64,000 nt of DNA from Microvelia longipes (GCA_018340805.1 JACMZG010001911.1:30452544-30516543), one strand, 5' to 3'; numbered from the stretch's first letter, positions 1-12,255 are shown. The notes: generated from the sequence alone by a model not told the origin. A program made the numbers and translations.

Positions 1-262
1 GGCACTACACTCTTAACATAACATATTAACATAACATATTAACATAACTTAATGGCAGTACACCCTGAACATTACTTTATTACCATAACTTAGGAGCACT
101 ACACTCTTAACATAATTTATCAACCTAATTTAATGGTAGTACATCCTTAACATAACTTAATTACCATACCTTAGGGGCACTACACTCTTAACATAACTTT
201 ATCAACATAAATCAGGGGCAACAAACCCTTAAACTTAGTGGCAGTACATCCTTAATATGATT
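1..262. repeat. Degenerate tandem repeat, unit about 80-95 bases
   Basis: The motif GCACTACACTCTTAACATAA recurs near positions 2, 96 and 177, alternating with a related half-unit containing GCAGTACATCCTTAA near 55, 137 and 244. The array is cut by the window edge, so its true length is unknown. No coding potential is seen. Confidence 0.75.
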
Positions 263-515
263 TTTTTGACACAACTTCACATCATGTTTATCTTTTGGAC
301 CATTTTATACCTAGTATTGAGTCCTATTATATCAAGCCTGGTACTGAGTTCTTTCCGTTGTACTTTTCATAATATTATAGTCACTTTTTTTGTAAACACG
401 GAAAATAGTAACATATCAATGGCAAAAGAATTCTATTTCTATGAATCACGTCACGATATCCATTCTATTGACAGATTGTAGTACTAAATTATATGGATTG
501 TATTGATATACTTAC

Positions 516-654
516 GTTGTACTCTAGTTTTATTAGTATAATATCTTCTTGTATCCCATAGATCTTGATGTCTCCAGTCCACTACAGGTTCCGAGGTAAA
601 TGGACGTGATCTTGTTTCTAAAGGCACGTATCCACCTTCTCCTATATAAACCAC
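516..654 (-). CDS. Internal exon of an unrecognised gene
   Basis: Read on the minus strand, a good acceptor (CTTTGCTTACAG) precedes base 654 and a consensus donor (GTAAGT) follows base 516. The 139 bases between are open, starting in phase 0 and ending one base into a codon, and give 46 residues. They begin VVYIGEGGYVPLE, continue with a Trp/Arg-rich stretch (VVDWRHQDLWDTRRYYT) and end KTRVQ. GC content and codon use are clearly higher than in the flanks. I do not recognise the family. It may be downstream of the exon at 5167-5322, since that exon ends in phase 0 and this one starts in phase 0, but the link is inferred. The gene would continue to the left of the window. Confidence 0.6.
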
Positions 655-1634
655 CTGTAAGCAAAGTGAAAATATAGGACAATACCTGACTAAATCTCCC
701 GGAAAAAACGACATAAACATGGAAAGTGTAAGCAACTACCGACAATTTATCATTCTTTTTCTTTACTTTCTTTTCCGTAAAAAATACCGACGTCAATTTA
801 AAGAAGTGTGGTATTTTCTATCCTACGCATGTTTGGTTAGTACCTACAAAAATATTGAGTTAATGGGGTATTTCAAAAATAAGTTAGAACCAGCTGACAT
901 AAATTGTCCGCTTGTTAACAATTTGCCTCCAGTATATATTTGACTTTTAGGCGTCATTTATAATCTTTTATTAGACGCCTAAATGGCTTGTGACACGATG
1001 ACTGCCGTTAAAATAGATAGATTTTGATCATGTTTAGTTGGTGTGTATTGTAAGGCTCATTAGGTGTCTGAGCTGCAAAATGGTTATAACCAATTCAATT
1101 TAATACTAGATTATGCAACTCTATTGTAAAGTGTTGATTCTTTGCTTCAAAAATTAATAACTTGACGTCCGCCTGTGGTCCTTTACTGCCTTAGCCATAA
1201 ATTTCATTTTTCTGGATATTTTGCCGCTGTAAAGTGTCTAAGCCGCGTCTAATGGGAACCTAAATCTGCTGAATCGAATTTTAATGAGAACCCCTAAAAA
1301 TACTTTTACTGTAAATTACTTTTAATGTCCCTTCCTAAAGTAACTAGCGGGAGCATAATGAATTTAGTTGTATGGACAAAAATGTAACTTCCATTCCAAA
1401 ATTCCTTTGCTCAGTCGGTAGCGGTTCAGCTCTTAACTTAGCGGTTACAAGATTGATCCTCTCACTGAGGACTGTCTTTTAATTTATTTTATCACCAATT
1501 TTGTTAAATAATTTAACTCTTTTACTTATTTAATGACCTTACATGTTTTTACGTATAAAGTCACTCAAACGACTCGGCTTCATTTCTGTTTACCGAATAC
1601 TTAAATTATATACATTAATTGCAACTAAAAAATA
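655..1634. other. Non-coding stretch with a hairpin and a tRNA-like relic
   Basis: A short reading frame on the plus strand at 719-943 has no supporting feature and looks fortuitous. A hairpin with a 10-base stem (TTTAGGCGTC at 946-955 pairing with 974-983) stands out. Around 1050-1260 there are fragments (CTGTAAAGTG, GTCTAAGCCGCG) resembling hairpin-rich sequence at 15.5 and 58.6 kb. No convincing exon is seen. Confidence 0.4.
1400..1472 (+). pseudogene. tRNA-Lys-like relic
   Basis: The sequence GCTCAGTCGGTAG matches the D-arm and A-box of eukaryotic tRNA-Lys, and CTCTTAACTT sits where the CTT anticodon loop should be. The T-arm is decayed (GATTGATCC instead of a full B-box) and the acceptor ends do not pair. 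It is best read as a dead tRNA or the head of a tRNA-derived SINE. Confidence 0.5.
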
Positions 1635-2450
1635 ATCGGGTACAGGGTACCTCGGAACTTTTACTCATGACACCGGATTCGCTACGCCCGTCCTTTCTAC
1701 TTCAGACTCGCTTCGCTCGTCCTCAGAATATACACTTCGTCAAATGGATGCTGCATCATCTCTTCCGACTCGCTTCGCTCGTCCTCAGATATTAAATACA
1801 TTCGTTTCATCCTCAGCGGTCACCCATACATCACTGACCACGCTCAATACTGCTTAACTTTTATGATCCAACAAAAAACATAGATATACTTGTCGTATCA
1901 TAATGAAACTTGTTGTACTTATTTATTACATAAAGGTTTATACGTGTACTTAATTTCAAGTAAATTGAATTTTTTTCCGATTTTTTTCAATTTTACAAAA
2001 AACGTATTCTAATCATTCGAAAAAATCGAACTAATGTTGATAATCAGATGAAATATAGCACTTATGTTAGTCTTATACATGGCTACATGCGTGCCAAATT
2101 TCAATCAGATCGCATAATTTTTCCGCGTTTTATGATTTCTCGAAATTTTTGCTGAGTCATTATTGCGGGTTAATGACTTCATAAAAAAATATTTTCTGAA
2201 TCGCACAACTAATGCGGTAGACTGATTTTTGTACAAAGTTTCAACTCTCTAGCATATAAACACACTGGGCGCTACGATGATAACAGACACTCACATACAC
2301 ACATACAAAGAGACATCTTTGAGAAAATATCTCAGGAGGCCTGAAAACCGCCTAAATAAATAACTCCGGTTTCATCCTGGTTTTCAGATTTTTTTACAAA
2401 CAATACTTTTCCTATATACCTACGGTGTAAACGAGGAAAAGTAATAATAT
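1635..2450 (-). mobile_element. Repeat A, near full-length copy
   Basis: This is a roughly 815-base interspersed repeat seen many times in the window. On the plus strand it starts TCGGGTACAGGGTACC, contains repeated CTCGCTTCGCTCGTCCTC blocks (1700-1790), then a long AT-rich body, then a CA-rich stretch beside GCTACGATGATAACAGACA (about 2270-2310). It ends in an imperfect 40-base palindrome around 2408-2443 (ACTTTTCCTATATACC pairing with the GAGGAAAAGT end). No protein is encoded. The TC start and terminal hairpin recall Helitron ends, but no clear CTRR end follows, so the class is left open. Confidence 0.7.
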
Positions 2451-4344
2451 GCATTTAACGTTTCGTCAAAATACGATTTTCCCCACTTTAACCAGCATGA
2501 GCACTTTGTCAAATACATTTATTTTAGATAATAATGAATAAAGTTAAAAAATAAATCTCGTGATGAGTTAATAACTATAACATTTTCTTGTCAATTGTTT
2601 TTTTTCATCAATTAACTGTAGATAGTTATTAATAGAGTAGTATAAACAGTTTTGTAGCGAATTTTTGTCATGAGAAATTCGCTTATGAGGTTATTCTAAT
2701 GACGAAATGTATTTCTTATATAACATTAAGTGTTAGCTAACATTATGGAACCCTGTAGATATCCTACAAAATTTGCTGTACTTGGAATAAGCCTAAAGTG
2801 TAGGTAAGGTTAAGCTAAGGTCATCTGAGGATAATAGGAAAATTTTCTTCTATACGAGAAGAGTAGCTTTTAAGACCAGACTTCCTTTATTTCTACACCG
2901 ATTTTTTCTGGTTCAAAAAGAAAATGCGAGTTGTGCGTCATATACAACTGTTTGCTTCCTGTTTTTCATTAAGGTGATTAGAGATATCATGTAATGCTTT
3001 GTGCTTCTAAATCAGTTCCTACCAAAATCATTATTTATTATGGACCACCCACTATATTTTACTAAGGTCTTAAGACCTCTAGATTTTTCAAAAAAAAAAA
3101 ATGTTATAATATTTTCATGAAAATTAATTCAAGAGATAATTGATTCAAGATAAGCTTAAGCTTATACTTCATTTAAGACACATTGTTGCCAAACAGGGCT
3201 AAATATTTCATTATTAGATTATGTTTCCGCATTCATAAATAAAATAGTAATAAATATAAATAATTATCCCGAATTTATTTTATCAATTTTTTAGTATAGT
3301 TACAATAATTACAAATAAATCTGTATAGTATAATATTAAAAATGTATATATCATGTAAAATTTTTCTATTTTAATTATTGTTAAGTCTTTATTAAAATAA
3401 TCTAAAAATTATAATTCTTATTAAGAAGGCTATTACCTTTTCTTGTTTTTGTTAAATAATAGAAAAATATATGTTTAATTACGATTTGCTAAAACTGGAA
3501 AGTTGCATAAAGCTTTAAATATTTGGCATTATCTGCCTATAAAAATTCGTAAAAATATAATATCAAACTATAAGAAAAATATTTTCCCATAAACAAGTTT
3601 ATTGTTATTTAATAGATCAATTTTCACGTATAATTTTGTATTGTGTTGTAAATAGCACGTAAGTGGTGGAGCTTCTTATAAGCGTTTTTATTTTGGATAA
3701 TTTTCAAATAATTTCATTCAACAGAGTTAGCCATTCTAATCGGGATTTTATACCTCATTAAAATTGTTAAGGACTATGAATGACTGGGAATAGGTCATGA
3801 AATATACTATGCAGTTTACGTTTAGTGTATTTTTTACAAAGTGCATAAAAAAATTGTAACTGTTGAAGTTCAAAGTTATAAAACTTTAACCTTTTTGTAT
3901 TAAAAAGGTGTGAAGGTGAAAAGTGTTTGTCCATTATTTTTTCGATATTATGTCTTAGTATGCTATATTATGATATTTTTTTTAACCAAAACAAGTAATT
4001 GACTTCTTTTTGAGTTAAATGCGATAAGATTTTCTTTGCGCTAGTCGGTATGCTTTTCTGTACTCGTCCCTCATTTACATAATAATTATTATGTTATTAT
4101 TTATTGCATTATATTGTATAATAATTATATAGTTATTATTATAATACAATTATAAAAATTATATAGTTATAATGTATTTTAATTATAATAATTCCTGGGA
4201 GTACCAAATACCTAATTTATAAATACTTAATTTATTTGTACATAAAAATGCGATTTTTAAAGAGATAATCTTAAGTATTATGCCATCTTTATCTAAAGTA
4301 AACTATAGATATGGTATAGGTGTTTCGTTAGTGCCTTTATTAAT
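2451..4344. other. AT-rich non-coding sequence
   Basis: Mostly AT-rich with homopolymer runs and the short AT palindromes at 4075-4200. A short open stretch at 2742-2801 (ATG, 19 codons, then GTAAGG after a TATA-like motif) could be a first exon but has no other support. No recognisable gene was found. Confidence 0.3.
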
Positions 4345-4440
4345 GCCTAGATCAAAGGATTAATTCCGGTTTCGGATTTTTTTGCAAACACAATACTTTT
4401 CCTTTATACATACAGTAAGAATGAGGAAAAGTAATAATAC
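4345..4440 (-). mobile_element. Repeat A, terminal fragment
   Basis: Carries the TTTTTTTGCAAACACAATAC and TTTTCCTTTATACATACAGT segments and the closing GAGGAAAAGTAATAAT of repeat A, matching 2380-2450. Only the palindromic end is kept. Confidence 0.65.
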
Positions 4441-4769
4441 TGACAACTCATAAGCCTACTCCAGGGTCCGTGAGATTGGACCGTCAGAAGTTGATTAAAC
4501 TATATTTTGGTCATCAAATAACTGATACAATATTTCATTTAATTTTGGGTAATATTTATTTATATTACTCTTAAATTTTAACAAGTATCTTTAGTACATG
4601 TATGTGTTTTACGAACTTCAAATAATGCTGTTATCAACAAAATAATTAACATATAATATGTAGGAGAGTCATCTAGAATAATCTAAGTGCATGCTGTCTC
4701 ATATCATAGTGCATGCTACAGACTATTGGAAGTTGTTTTTAGATAAGAAGACAATTTATCGCTTGGAGC

Positions 4770-5071
4770 CATGGAGATATATTTCTAGAGGGGCCCTATT
4801 GGTTAAATTTTGAAACATCGAAAAATAACCTGACTACCTTCTACTATTTATATAAGCAAATAAAGAGAACAAAACAAAATTACTGTAACTTATATAGTAT
4901 AACGTTTAAAATACAAATCAAAACACAAAAAATGTGCAAGAAGCCGAAAACAATTGATTTATTATAACCCTTCCTCACTCTTGGAAAAGGTTACACAGAG
5001 CCCCGAAATGATGTTTCAGGCATCTTAATGTATTGAGATAGGCTATGCCCCCTCTAGTATATGTCTCTATG
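4770..5071 (-). mobile_element. MITE (catagag family), complete copy with 8-base target duplication
   Basis: 302 bases bounded by imperfect terminal inverted repeats: the plus-strand left end is CATGGAGATATATTTCTAGA, and the right end reads TATATGTCTCTATG. The flanks CTTGGAGC at 4762-4769 and 5072-5079 are an exact 8-base duplication, so both ends are defined. The interior contains the family's conserved segments (GGGCATAGCC, GGGGCTCTGTGTAACC on the minus strand). It encodes nothing. An 8-base duplication fits the hAT or P superfamilies, and the CA...TG ends fit P somewhat better, but no transposase is present to decide. Confidence 0.85.
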
Positions 5072-5166
5072 CTTGGAGCTACTAAAGCTCAAAAATAACT
5101 TTAGTAGTTCGGTTATTTTGCGAGTTAATCATGTGTAAAAAGATAGGAGTATGAATGTAAACTTAC

Positions 5167-5322
5167 GGAAGTGTGCAAGGTGGCAGCGTCGTGTCCTATT
5201 GCTTCTTTAGTTAAATTAAGTACATCTTCTTGTGACTCGGATAATAATGGTAATGATGTTGTTTGTTCTCCTTCACTAATACTACTATACACTCCTTCTG
5301 AACTATCCTCTCCACTAACCCT
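5167..5322 (-). CDS. Internal exon of an unrecognised acidic, Ser-rich protein
   Basis: On the minus strand an acceptor ending TTTGCAG precedes base 5322 and a donor GTAAGT follows base 5167. The 156 bases are open in phase 0 throughout and give 52 residues. The first half is acidic and Ser-rich (SGEDSSEGVYSSISEGEQ), followed by LPLLSESQEDVLNLTKEAIG and AATLHTS. It looks like a linker or cytoplasmic region rather than a folded catalytic domain. An acceptor two bases further in (after CAGAG) is possible. I do not recognise the gene. It may be the same transcription unit as 516-654, about 4.5 kb downstream. Confidence 0.6.
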
Positions 5323-5599
5323 CTGCAAACATATCAAAATCATGAGTGTTTGTGATAGTATGTGCTTAAAACCACAGAAAAACCTCAATCAGGTTGATCG
5401 GACACGCTGGTACTGGGTGTAAAGGTTATATTATTTTTTTACATTTGGGGGTTTAACTGTTAAGGTTTGGTTGCTAGATTTTTTTTGAGGCTAAGGGGAA
5501 TAGTTAATTTTATTTACGAATTTAATTGTATTTATTATATTTTTAAATTTTGAGAAGAGCAGAGTCTTGATTTTTTCAGTATTGTCTTGGATATCTTTA

Positions 5600-5830
5600 A
5601 GTTTGACATCTTGATGTCATTTTGTCCGTTCTGTCTTGTATTTGGTACAGTCTAGTAGGATATGTTCTAATGTTTCGTCTATTGTGGGGCAGGAATGGCC
5701 TGCTGGGGAGTCGCTTAATCCAATCTTGTAGTGTTAGTATGTTTTAAATTGTTTTTAGGAACAGTAATCATTAAAGGGTTTCTTTCCGGAATGAGACCTA
5801 TTAGGTTTAGGTATGCGTATTGTCGTGTTA
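5600..5830 (-). pseudogene. Non-LTR retrotransposon relic, 3' end of ORF2
   Basis: Minus-strand translation around 5610-5720 gives GLSDSPAGHSCPTIDETLEH followed by ILLDCTKYK. This matches the Cys/His motif (C-x-ET-xx-H-xxxx-C) found after the RNase H or reverse transcriptase domain of Jockey/I-type LINEs. Upstream, RQYAYLNLIGLIPERNPL continues in another frame, with a stop and a frameshift between. The rest of the element is absent or unreadable. It is a dead, 5'-truncated copy. Confidence 0.65.
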
Positions 5831-5889
5831 ATCTGTGCACGTTGCAGTATTTTTAACAGTTTAGGACATAATGGAACTCAGTTTAGTTT

Positions 5890-7914
5890 CTATCCATCAC
5901 GTGTCGCAGAAAACGATGGTTTAATCTTTGATTTTGAATTGTTCAACACCAAAATACTTATAGGTTTCCATTGTAGAGCATTGTAGTTGCATGTAAAAAT
6001 TGTCCATTTGCTGCAATTTGCGGCTGAAGCTTTGTGCATAATCACCATTCTATTGTAAAAGTTAGAGCTATTAAGTTATATATATGATTAAGAAGAATTT
6101 CTTCGACGTTTTTCATCAAAAAATGAAATAGTATATTTAACTATATAGTACAAAATATATTTGAAGATAGTAGTTCTAGTAGAAATAGATTAGGATTGTA
6201 CCATGCTGTTAAATAATAAATAGCTTTAAATTTAGCAATTGCAGCATCTCATTACAACAGAATAAGCCTAAAACTGTCAAATCCAATTGTTAGGAAGGTG
6301 CCCCAAAGAAACAGAAGAAAGAGGTGACAACATGACTTGTTCAACATTTTCGGATCCAATGTAGACAGCGATTTGTTAGCGAATACATTGACTTCAGTGA
6401 CTAATTGTTTATAGCTACTTACTCTGACTCAAAGTACCTACCGCGTTTAAATCGAATGATTTGTGAAGTAGCACAAATGGTACTCCTTCCAACCACTTGG
6501 TTGCCAAAGGACGTTTTGACTTTTTGAGACTTTTCCTTTCATCAAAGGAACGTTTTGATAAAATTTGAGTGCAACTAAAACTGTATTTCCCTGTACTACC
6601 ATCTTTGTTATAAAGGAGTTTTTGTAAAGGAGTGACACAAAAAAGAAATCACGTGCATTAAGAAGTGCGCATTTTCTTTAGGGGAGTAAATTTTTGAACT
6701 AAATAAATTTATAAATATTGGAAATGAAAAGGGCAACTTATTAAAGCTATTGAAACCTTTGTACACATTTTTCTAGTAAACTTATTATTCGATTTGGATT
6801 CGGTTCGTCCTTTATTATCTTTCGAGTTCAAACGGTATTCCAAAGTTTAATATTTTTTTTTAAATTAAATCCGAAGTTTGTATTACAATAATGCTACGAT
6901 TTAACAGTACCTCGGAATTGAGGGTTAAATAGATCTCTGGGGAGACTAACTCCTGCAGGTTTCATTTTCATTTATCGCATAAATTATTGATTGTTAAATA
7001 TTTTATCTAGTTATTTAAAATACTAAAATAATAATATATTTTCTAAACCAGTTTTAGTTCTACAATAGTTTTAGTCCAAAAGTTATCAGTCCAAAAAATT
7101 TACTCTTTTACAATATTTTTTAATAATTCTCTATTTGATTATAATTTTATCAAATTTTAATCAACTATTTAGTTTATCACACAAAAGTTCCCTTGATGTG
7201 ATGTATCATACCAAGACAAGATCAATATCATTTTAACAGGCAAAGAAAGCATAAAAAATGCCACAAACCGCGACCAAATCGAATCACAGCATTACAAGAA
7301 AAATAGACAAAAAGGGTTTTGACCTCTCCTCTTTTTAGAGCATTTTTATTGGAAAATCGCGCCTATGAGATTGTTCAGATGACGCCATGGCCTTGGATCC
7401 CTGTTTCTTTAATAATTTATTTTAGACTTTTTTTTATATCAGATTGATTGCTAGCTTAGTAAAACGATATTCACACCACTGTGTAGTTTGAACTAAAGTA
7501 TTCTCTAATAAATCGCTTAGCTTCTAGTGTGCAAAAAACTGGAAAATTCAGTAGGTTGTTTACAAGCGTATTTCAACTATCGCTAACATTTCTTTGTTCT
7601 TCCGGGAAGATGCTGCGTCCTCAAACGCAAGTAGTTTGGTTACTGCTAATTCTTTTATTTGTCAAAGCTAAGTTCTAGATGGGAACCAATAAGGGCAAAC
7701 AATTATCGTAAATTATGTATTGAACATTTATATTGAGCAAATATTTAATAGTTTTTACGTTGCTAGCAATTTAAACTATCCAAACTTTGAGTTTATGAAT
7801 ACTAATACGTAATTATTTTTCCTTAAAAACGATAAGTAAGGAGTTAAATTTGCTTATAAGTAAATGTCAGGAGTAGATAGTTTAAGATCTAAATTCATAT
7901 TTGAAATTGACAGT
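5890..7914. other. No supported gene
   Basis: A minus-strand reading frame at 6447-6638 lacks splice or start support. At 7609-7677 a 22-codon plus-strand frame (MLRPQTQVVWLLLILLFVKA) looks like a signal peptide but ends at a stop without a nearby donor. Otherwise AT-rich sequence. Confidence 0.3.
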
Positions 7915-8100
7915 TCAACAAAAGTAACCTGTAGGCTACCCATAGGGAATTTTTCAAGTTTTTGCCACAAATTGTTTTCTAATCATCCTATCGTTTACAA
8001 TGGCATTTTTTTAAACTGAATTTAATGGAAAATGATATTTAAGAGTAGTTGTGTTTTGAAATAAATATAAGAACATACAATTTAATTTAAACTTTTTGTC
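7915..8100 (+). repeat. Interspersed repeat B, copy 1
   Basis: Shares with 12075-12255 the segments AAAAGTAACCTG, GGCTACC, TTTTGCCACA, CATCCTAT and ATATAAGAACATACAA, in the same order and spacing. Non-coding; class unknown. Confidence 0.65.
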
Positions 8101-10486
8101 AAATTACCCATATACCTTGTTTTTGAAATGAATGCGTTATTATAGCCCTTATCCCCTGTCAGTTCTGCCAAATTCAAGAATTTACTATACAGATGTCTAT
8201 GAGATAGACTTTTGTTGAATATACAAACAAGTATGGCATGAGTATGCCATATTTACGGGAAATGCTAATATTTCAGTTCTAATATTCAAGGTTTTAATGA
8301 GCTTGGATTTTTTATGATTGTTATAATTATATTCTGGCTTCTATTTATGTTACACATAAACCTCTATATTTGGGTTCTTTAATTAGTCTAAGTTTAGAAA
8401 GCATTGCAAGCGGTCCTATAGCTAGATTTAGGCATTCATTACTGCGATCCTAGGGATCATTGTAGGGTGACAAAGCTTATACGCACTTAGATAGACAGGT
8501 GTTGCAATTATGGTTTCTTCCCGTCAATTAACCTAATGTTGATTAAGGCAAGTAATATGTTTTTATACCTTTTGATTTAAACACCAATGTTTTCTATATT
8601 CTCTATAATTCAATGTTCTCTATAATTTTTTGGTTTCCACTGTTTGACGTTAACTAATTATTTAACACTTCATGTCCTTACGAGGATGTATAAATAGTTG
8701 TGTTTGTATGTATGTATATGTATCACAAAAAATAGTTTTGTACATACTTCATTAGACAAATTTGTCTCGGCACAAACAAATTATTATAGAGTTAAACTGA
8801 ATTAGTATATAATTTTAAAAAGTAACTTACATTAATTACTATAAAAAGAGTTGAAATAAATATCCTGCATGTCAGCTTTCTGTAACAAATAAGACAAAAA
8901 TTAAAAAATAAGCATAAGAAGTTAAGTATATTTTAGTGTTTTGCTGGGATGATAATAGAAAGAAATGAAAAACTATGCTATAATAAAAATGGATAATTGC
9001 TGTAGTAGTATGTATTTAATTAGCCTTTTTAATATACATGTATTTTAAATTTAATTACATTCTTCACTGTAGCTTTTATTTTTTTTGTTCACGGAGAATA
9101 TGTATATGATTCTTTAAAATCATTGCTAAATAGGTGAATTTAATAGACCCCGTAGTGTGAAAAACATCCGTTTTAGAGGTTCCCAACATTATCGTCTGAA
9201 AGAATTAGCTTGAAAAATTACCGGGTTATAGTTATATTGGTATCAAATTTCAAAATAGGCAAAATTTCGGTGTGCTATAATTTAATTTTTTAAAGTTATA
9301 TCATAAGTAGTAACAAAATTATCATATAACTATAACCCAATGACCAAAATAATAATGGTAAATTTGAACTGGTAAATCTTTAATGTCTATTATTGGCGTC
9401 ATAGAAAAATTACTTTACGGATGGCTCAAATACTCAAAAATGTATATTATTTAAAGTTTTATATCTGTTGCATTATAGAAAACAACATTGGGAGCTACGA
9501 TGATAACACACACACATGCAGACATTTATACCGGCGTTATAAACGAGAAAAAATTAAAATCTACAATAATAATAAAACTCTTTAATTTATTATTTCTGCT
9601 TTAATATGCTTGTTTTTTTTTAATTCCGATCTATGACACTTCTCTGTTTATAGAATTAATTAAATTAAAGTTACTGAACTAGACATTGAAAACGTGCTTT
9701 TAGAAAGGCTGATTATTAATAGTCTGTGGACAATTCGCTGAAAAATGTGTATGTATAAAAATGAAGTACATAATTAAAAAAATAAAATTAATAGTTTACT
9801 CAAAGATATTAAAATAGGGTAATGCGAAGAAAAGTAATTAAAAATTCCTCTTCATTTTATTTTAAAACTAAAAGAATTTTTGTGACATTTTTTTACTTCA
9901 GCTTTTTTATATTGTATTATAAAAAGATTAATATTATATTAATAAAAACAAATTTAGATCATTTTCTTTCTATTTCGTTCCACAGAAGAAAAGAAAAAAT
10001 CTTGGTCAGGTATAAGTTTACTTTAAATGGAGAACTATGCCAGTGAAATTTGTTCCGAGATAGTTTAGGAAATTGTTTGTGATGACGTTTTTACTGAAGA
10101 AAATAATGGATAAATGATGACAGGTGACCTTGCCAGGTAAAGAAACTTTTAACAGATTTGAATGACAGACTGCCCTGGGCGTTCTATACTGACATAGTTC
10201 CGAGTCTTAAAAAAAATACCTATTTTATTCTTTTGCAAATAAATATAATTCAGTTTTCATTTTTTGAGTAAATTATTCAAATTAATCGGTATATATCGGT
10301 AATAATTTTAATTTCGGTTAACTATCTTAAGCAGGTGTAGAGTTTATTTTGATCAGTGATTAAAAGTCTCTTGAAATGTTCAAAATTAGCTATACTTGTT
10401 TCGTAAATCTTTCTTGTATTTTTCATCAGTTTTTAGTAAACCCGTATTTTTTTACTCTTATCTCCGAAGTAACAATCATTCGAATT
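8101..10486. other. AT-rich non-coding sequence with a small repeat A relic
   Basis: A fragment of repeat A (GGGAGCTACGATGATAACAC) lies at about 9489-9510. The plus-strand frame at 9822-10046 is Lys/Phe/Ile-rich, driven by base composition, and has no exon signals. No gene is supported. Confidence 0.35.
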
Positions 10487-10738
10487 ACTTCGTCGGAGGC
10501 CGTAAACTATGTCCATGAATTTCTGTGACTTCAACGGTAGCCGAAACTACATCTATGAACATCCGTGACTTCATCAGAAGTCGGAAACTACGTCCTTGAA
10601 CATCTGAGACTTAAATAGTAGCTGAAACTTAATGTACATCTGAGACTTAAATAGTAGCCGGAACTACATCCATGTACTTCCGTGACTTCAGCGGAAGCCG
10701 GAAACTATATCCATCAACTTCCGTGACTCTAGCATCCT
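10487..10738 (+). repeat. Minisatellite, unit about 50 bases
   Basis: Roughly five diverged copies of a unit containing GTAGCCGGAAACTACATCCA followed by TGAACTTCCGTGACTTCA. It is GC-richer than its surroundings. Copies vary in length because of small deletions, so it is an old array. Confidence 0.75.
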
Positions 10739-10755
10739 TAACGTACTCAACTTAG

Positions 10756-10867
10756 GCCCGTATTCAAAGACATCTTCCTAACATTTTCCTAACACTTGCC
10801 TAACATTCTCCTTAAGGAACAAGGAGAATGTTAGGAAAATGTTAGGAAGATGTCTTTGAATACGGGC
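10756..10867. mobile_element. Palindromic foldback MITE
   Basis: A left arm starting GCCCGTATTCAAAGACATCT pairs with a right arm ending AGATGTCTTTGAATACGGGC. The arms are near-perfect over about 47 bases, the left arm having one extra 11-base unit (ACTTGCCTAAC). The loop is about 7 bases (AAGGAAC). The end motif AATACGGGCTTTAG also occurs alone at about 29410. The sequence would extrude as a cruciform. Confidence 0.8.
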
Positions 10868-12074
10868 TTTAGTCTCATTTAGGAGACCTAAAAATCCGTT
10901 TTCCTGACACTTTATTCCTTTTAAAAAGCCTCTCAAAGATATAATAAAGTCTTTTTATACTTCTTGGTTAAATCGACAATGCTAAAACAAAATAGAATGG
11001 TAGAAATGGTAGATGGGTTAATCTGAATTTAACAAAATTAATGACTCTAAAAAAAGAGTTGAAAAATGAGGGCTAAAAAGTAGAAAAAGAATAGACTATA
11101 AAACAATTAAGAATAATGGATGCCCTAATTAACATTTCAAGCATTTTGTTTTGTTTTTATGCATTTTATTTAACTTAAACCATCAAAATATATCAAAGAC
11201 TGTATAAAAATAAAATACTCGAATTATAAATTTATTCTAAACTACAAATGAGCATATGAGGTTATTGATATGTATAATAAGATTTTATAGGAGGAGTAAG
11301 GTAATGGTCGTCATATTTAAGAACCAACCAAGTGTGGGGCAATCGGATCATTGTTCCAAAACATTTCCTTTGTGTACTTGAAGATGACACTTGAGAAACG
11401 TTACGTTTTGCTTGTTTTCACGATATGGTTCCGCTATGTCTTTCTCTGTATGACAGGGTCATACGAGGTCGGCTATGACATTATGATACCGTTCTTTAAG
11501 TGGTGCTTTAGCGTAGAACCATGAAAAATGTGCCTAAAAATTCTTCTTTTTGGTCTAGTTCTTTGAAGTTTTTTCTCATTAACTATTTAGAAGGTCAATT
11601 CTAACTACTGCAGTTTATGACGTTTTTCCTTTCTAGAAAATCACGAGTAAAATACCAGTTTAAGTAGTTGCACATTTGTTTTTCAAAGCCTAAACGTAAT
11701 TATCATTTTTATCGAGTAATTAGGAAGTTTATCTTTTTTATAGTAAAGATAACTTTACTAATAGTTAAATTACAAGTAGTACTATTAACTATTTGAGTGC
11801 TAATAATTAAATTTTAACATTTAATTAAGTTATTACAGTTATTATTGCCGTTTTTGAGATAAGTTGGCTGAAATATAGATTTGAAAAAATAAAATTAACA
11901 TTTATTAAACAAAGTTATATTATTATTTTTACAAACCAATTGTTGTACACTTTATTTTTACTGATTTCCATTAATGTAATATTTCAAAATTTTAATGTCA
12001 AAATTATTTACTTATTTGTCGATTAATACTTTTTGAGTTTAGAAATATTCTTCTTATTTTATGAATAAATAGCA
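10868..12074. other. AT-rich non-coding sequence
   Basis: No exon, RNA gene or clear repeat was recognised here apart from short AT-rich runs. Confidence 0.3.
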
Positions 12075-12255
12075 GAACAAAGGTAACCTGCAAGCTACCT
12101 AATGGGGAGTTTTTCGAGTTTTCGCCACATATCAATCTAAACATCCTATTCTTTACTATGGGATTTTTTATATTAACTGACTCATATCAATGGAGATTGA
12201 TAATTTAAGAGCGTATTTTCTTTTAAAGAATATAAGAACATACAACTAGACTAAA
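12075..12255 (+). repeat. Interspersed repeat B, copy 2
   Basis: Diverged second copy of the repeat at 7915-8100, same strand, with the landmarks GGTAACCTGCAAGCTACC, TTCGCCACA, ACATCCTATTC and ATATAAGAACATACAA. Confidence 0.65.

Noticed and set aside
1681..1800. Repeated CTCGCTTCGCTCGTC blocks as a CRISPR-like array
   Set aside because: Spacing is irregular, the blocks are part of repeat A copies, and this is a eukaryotic genome.
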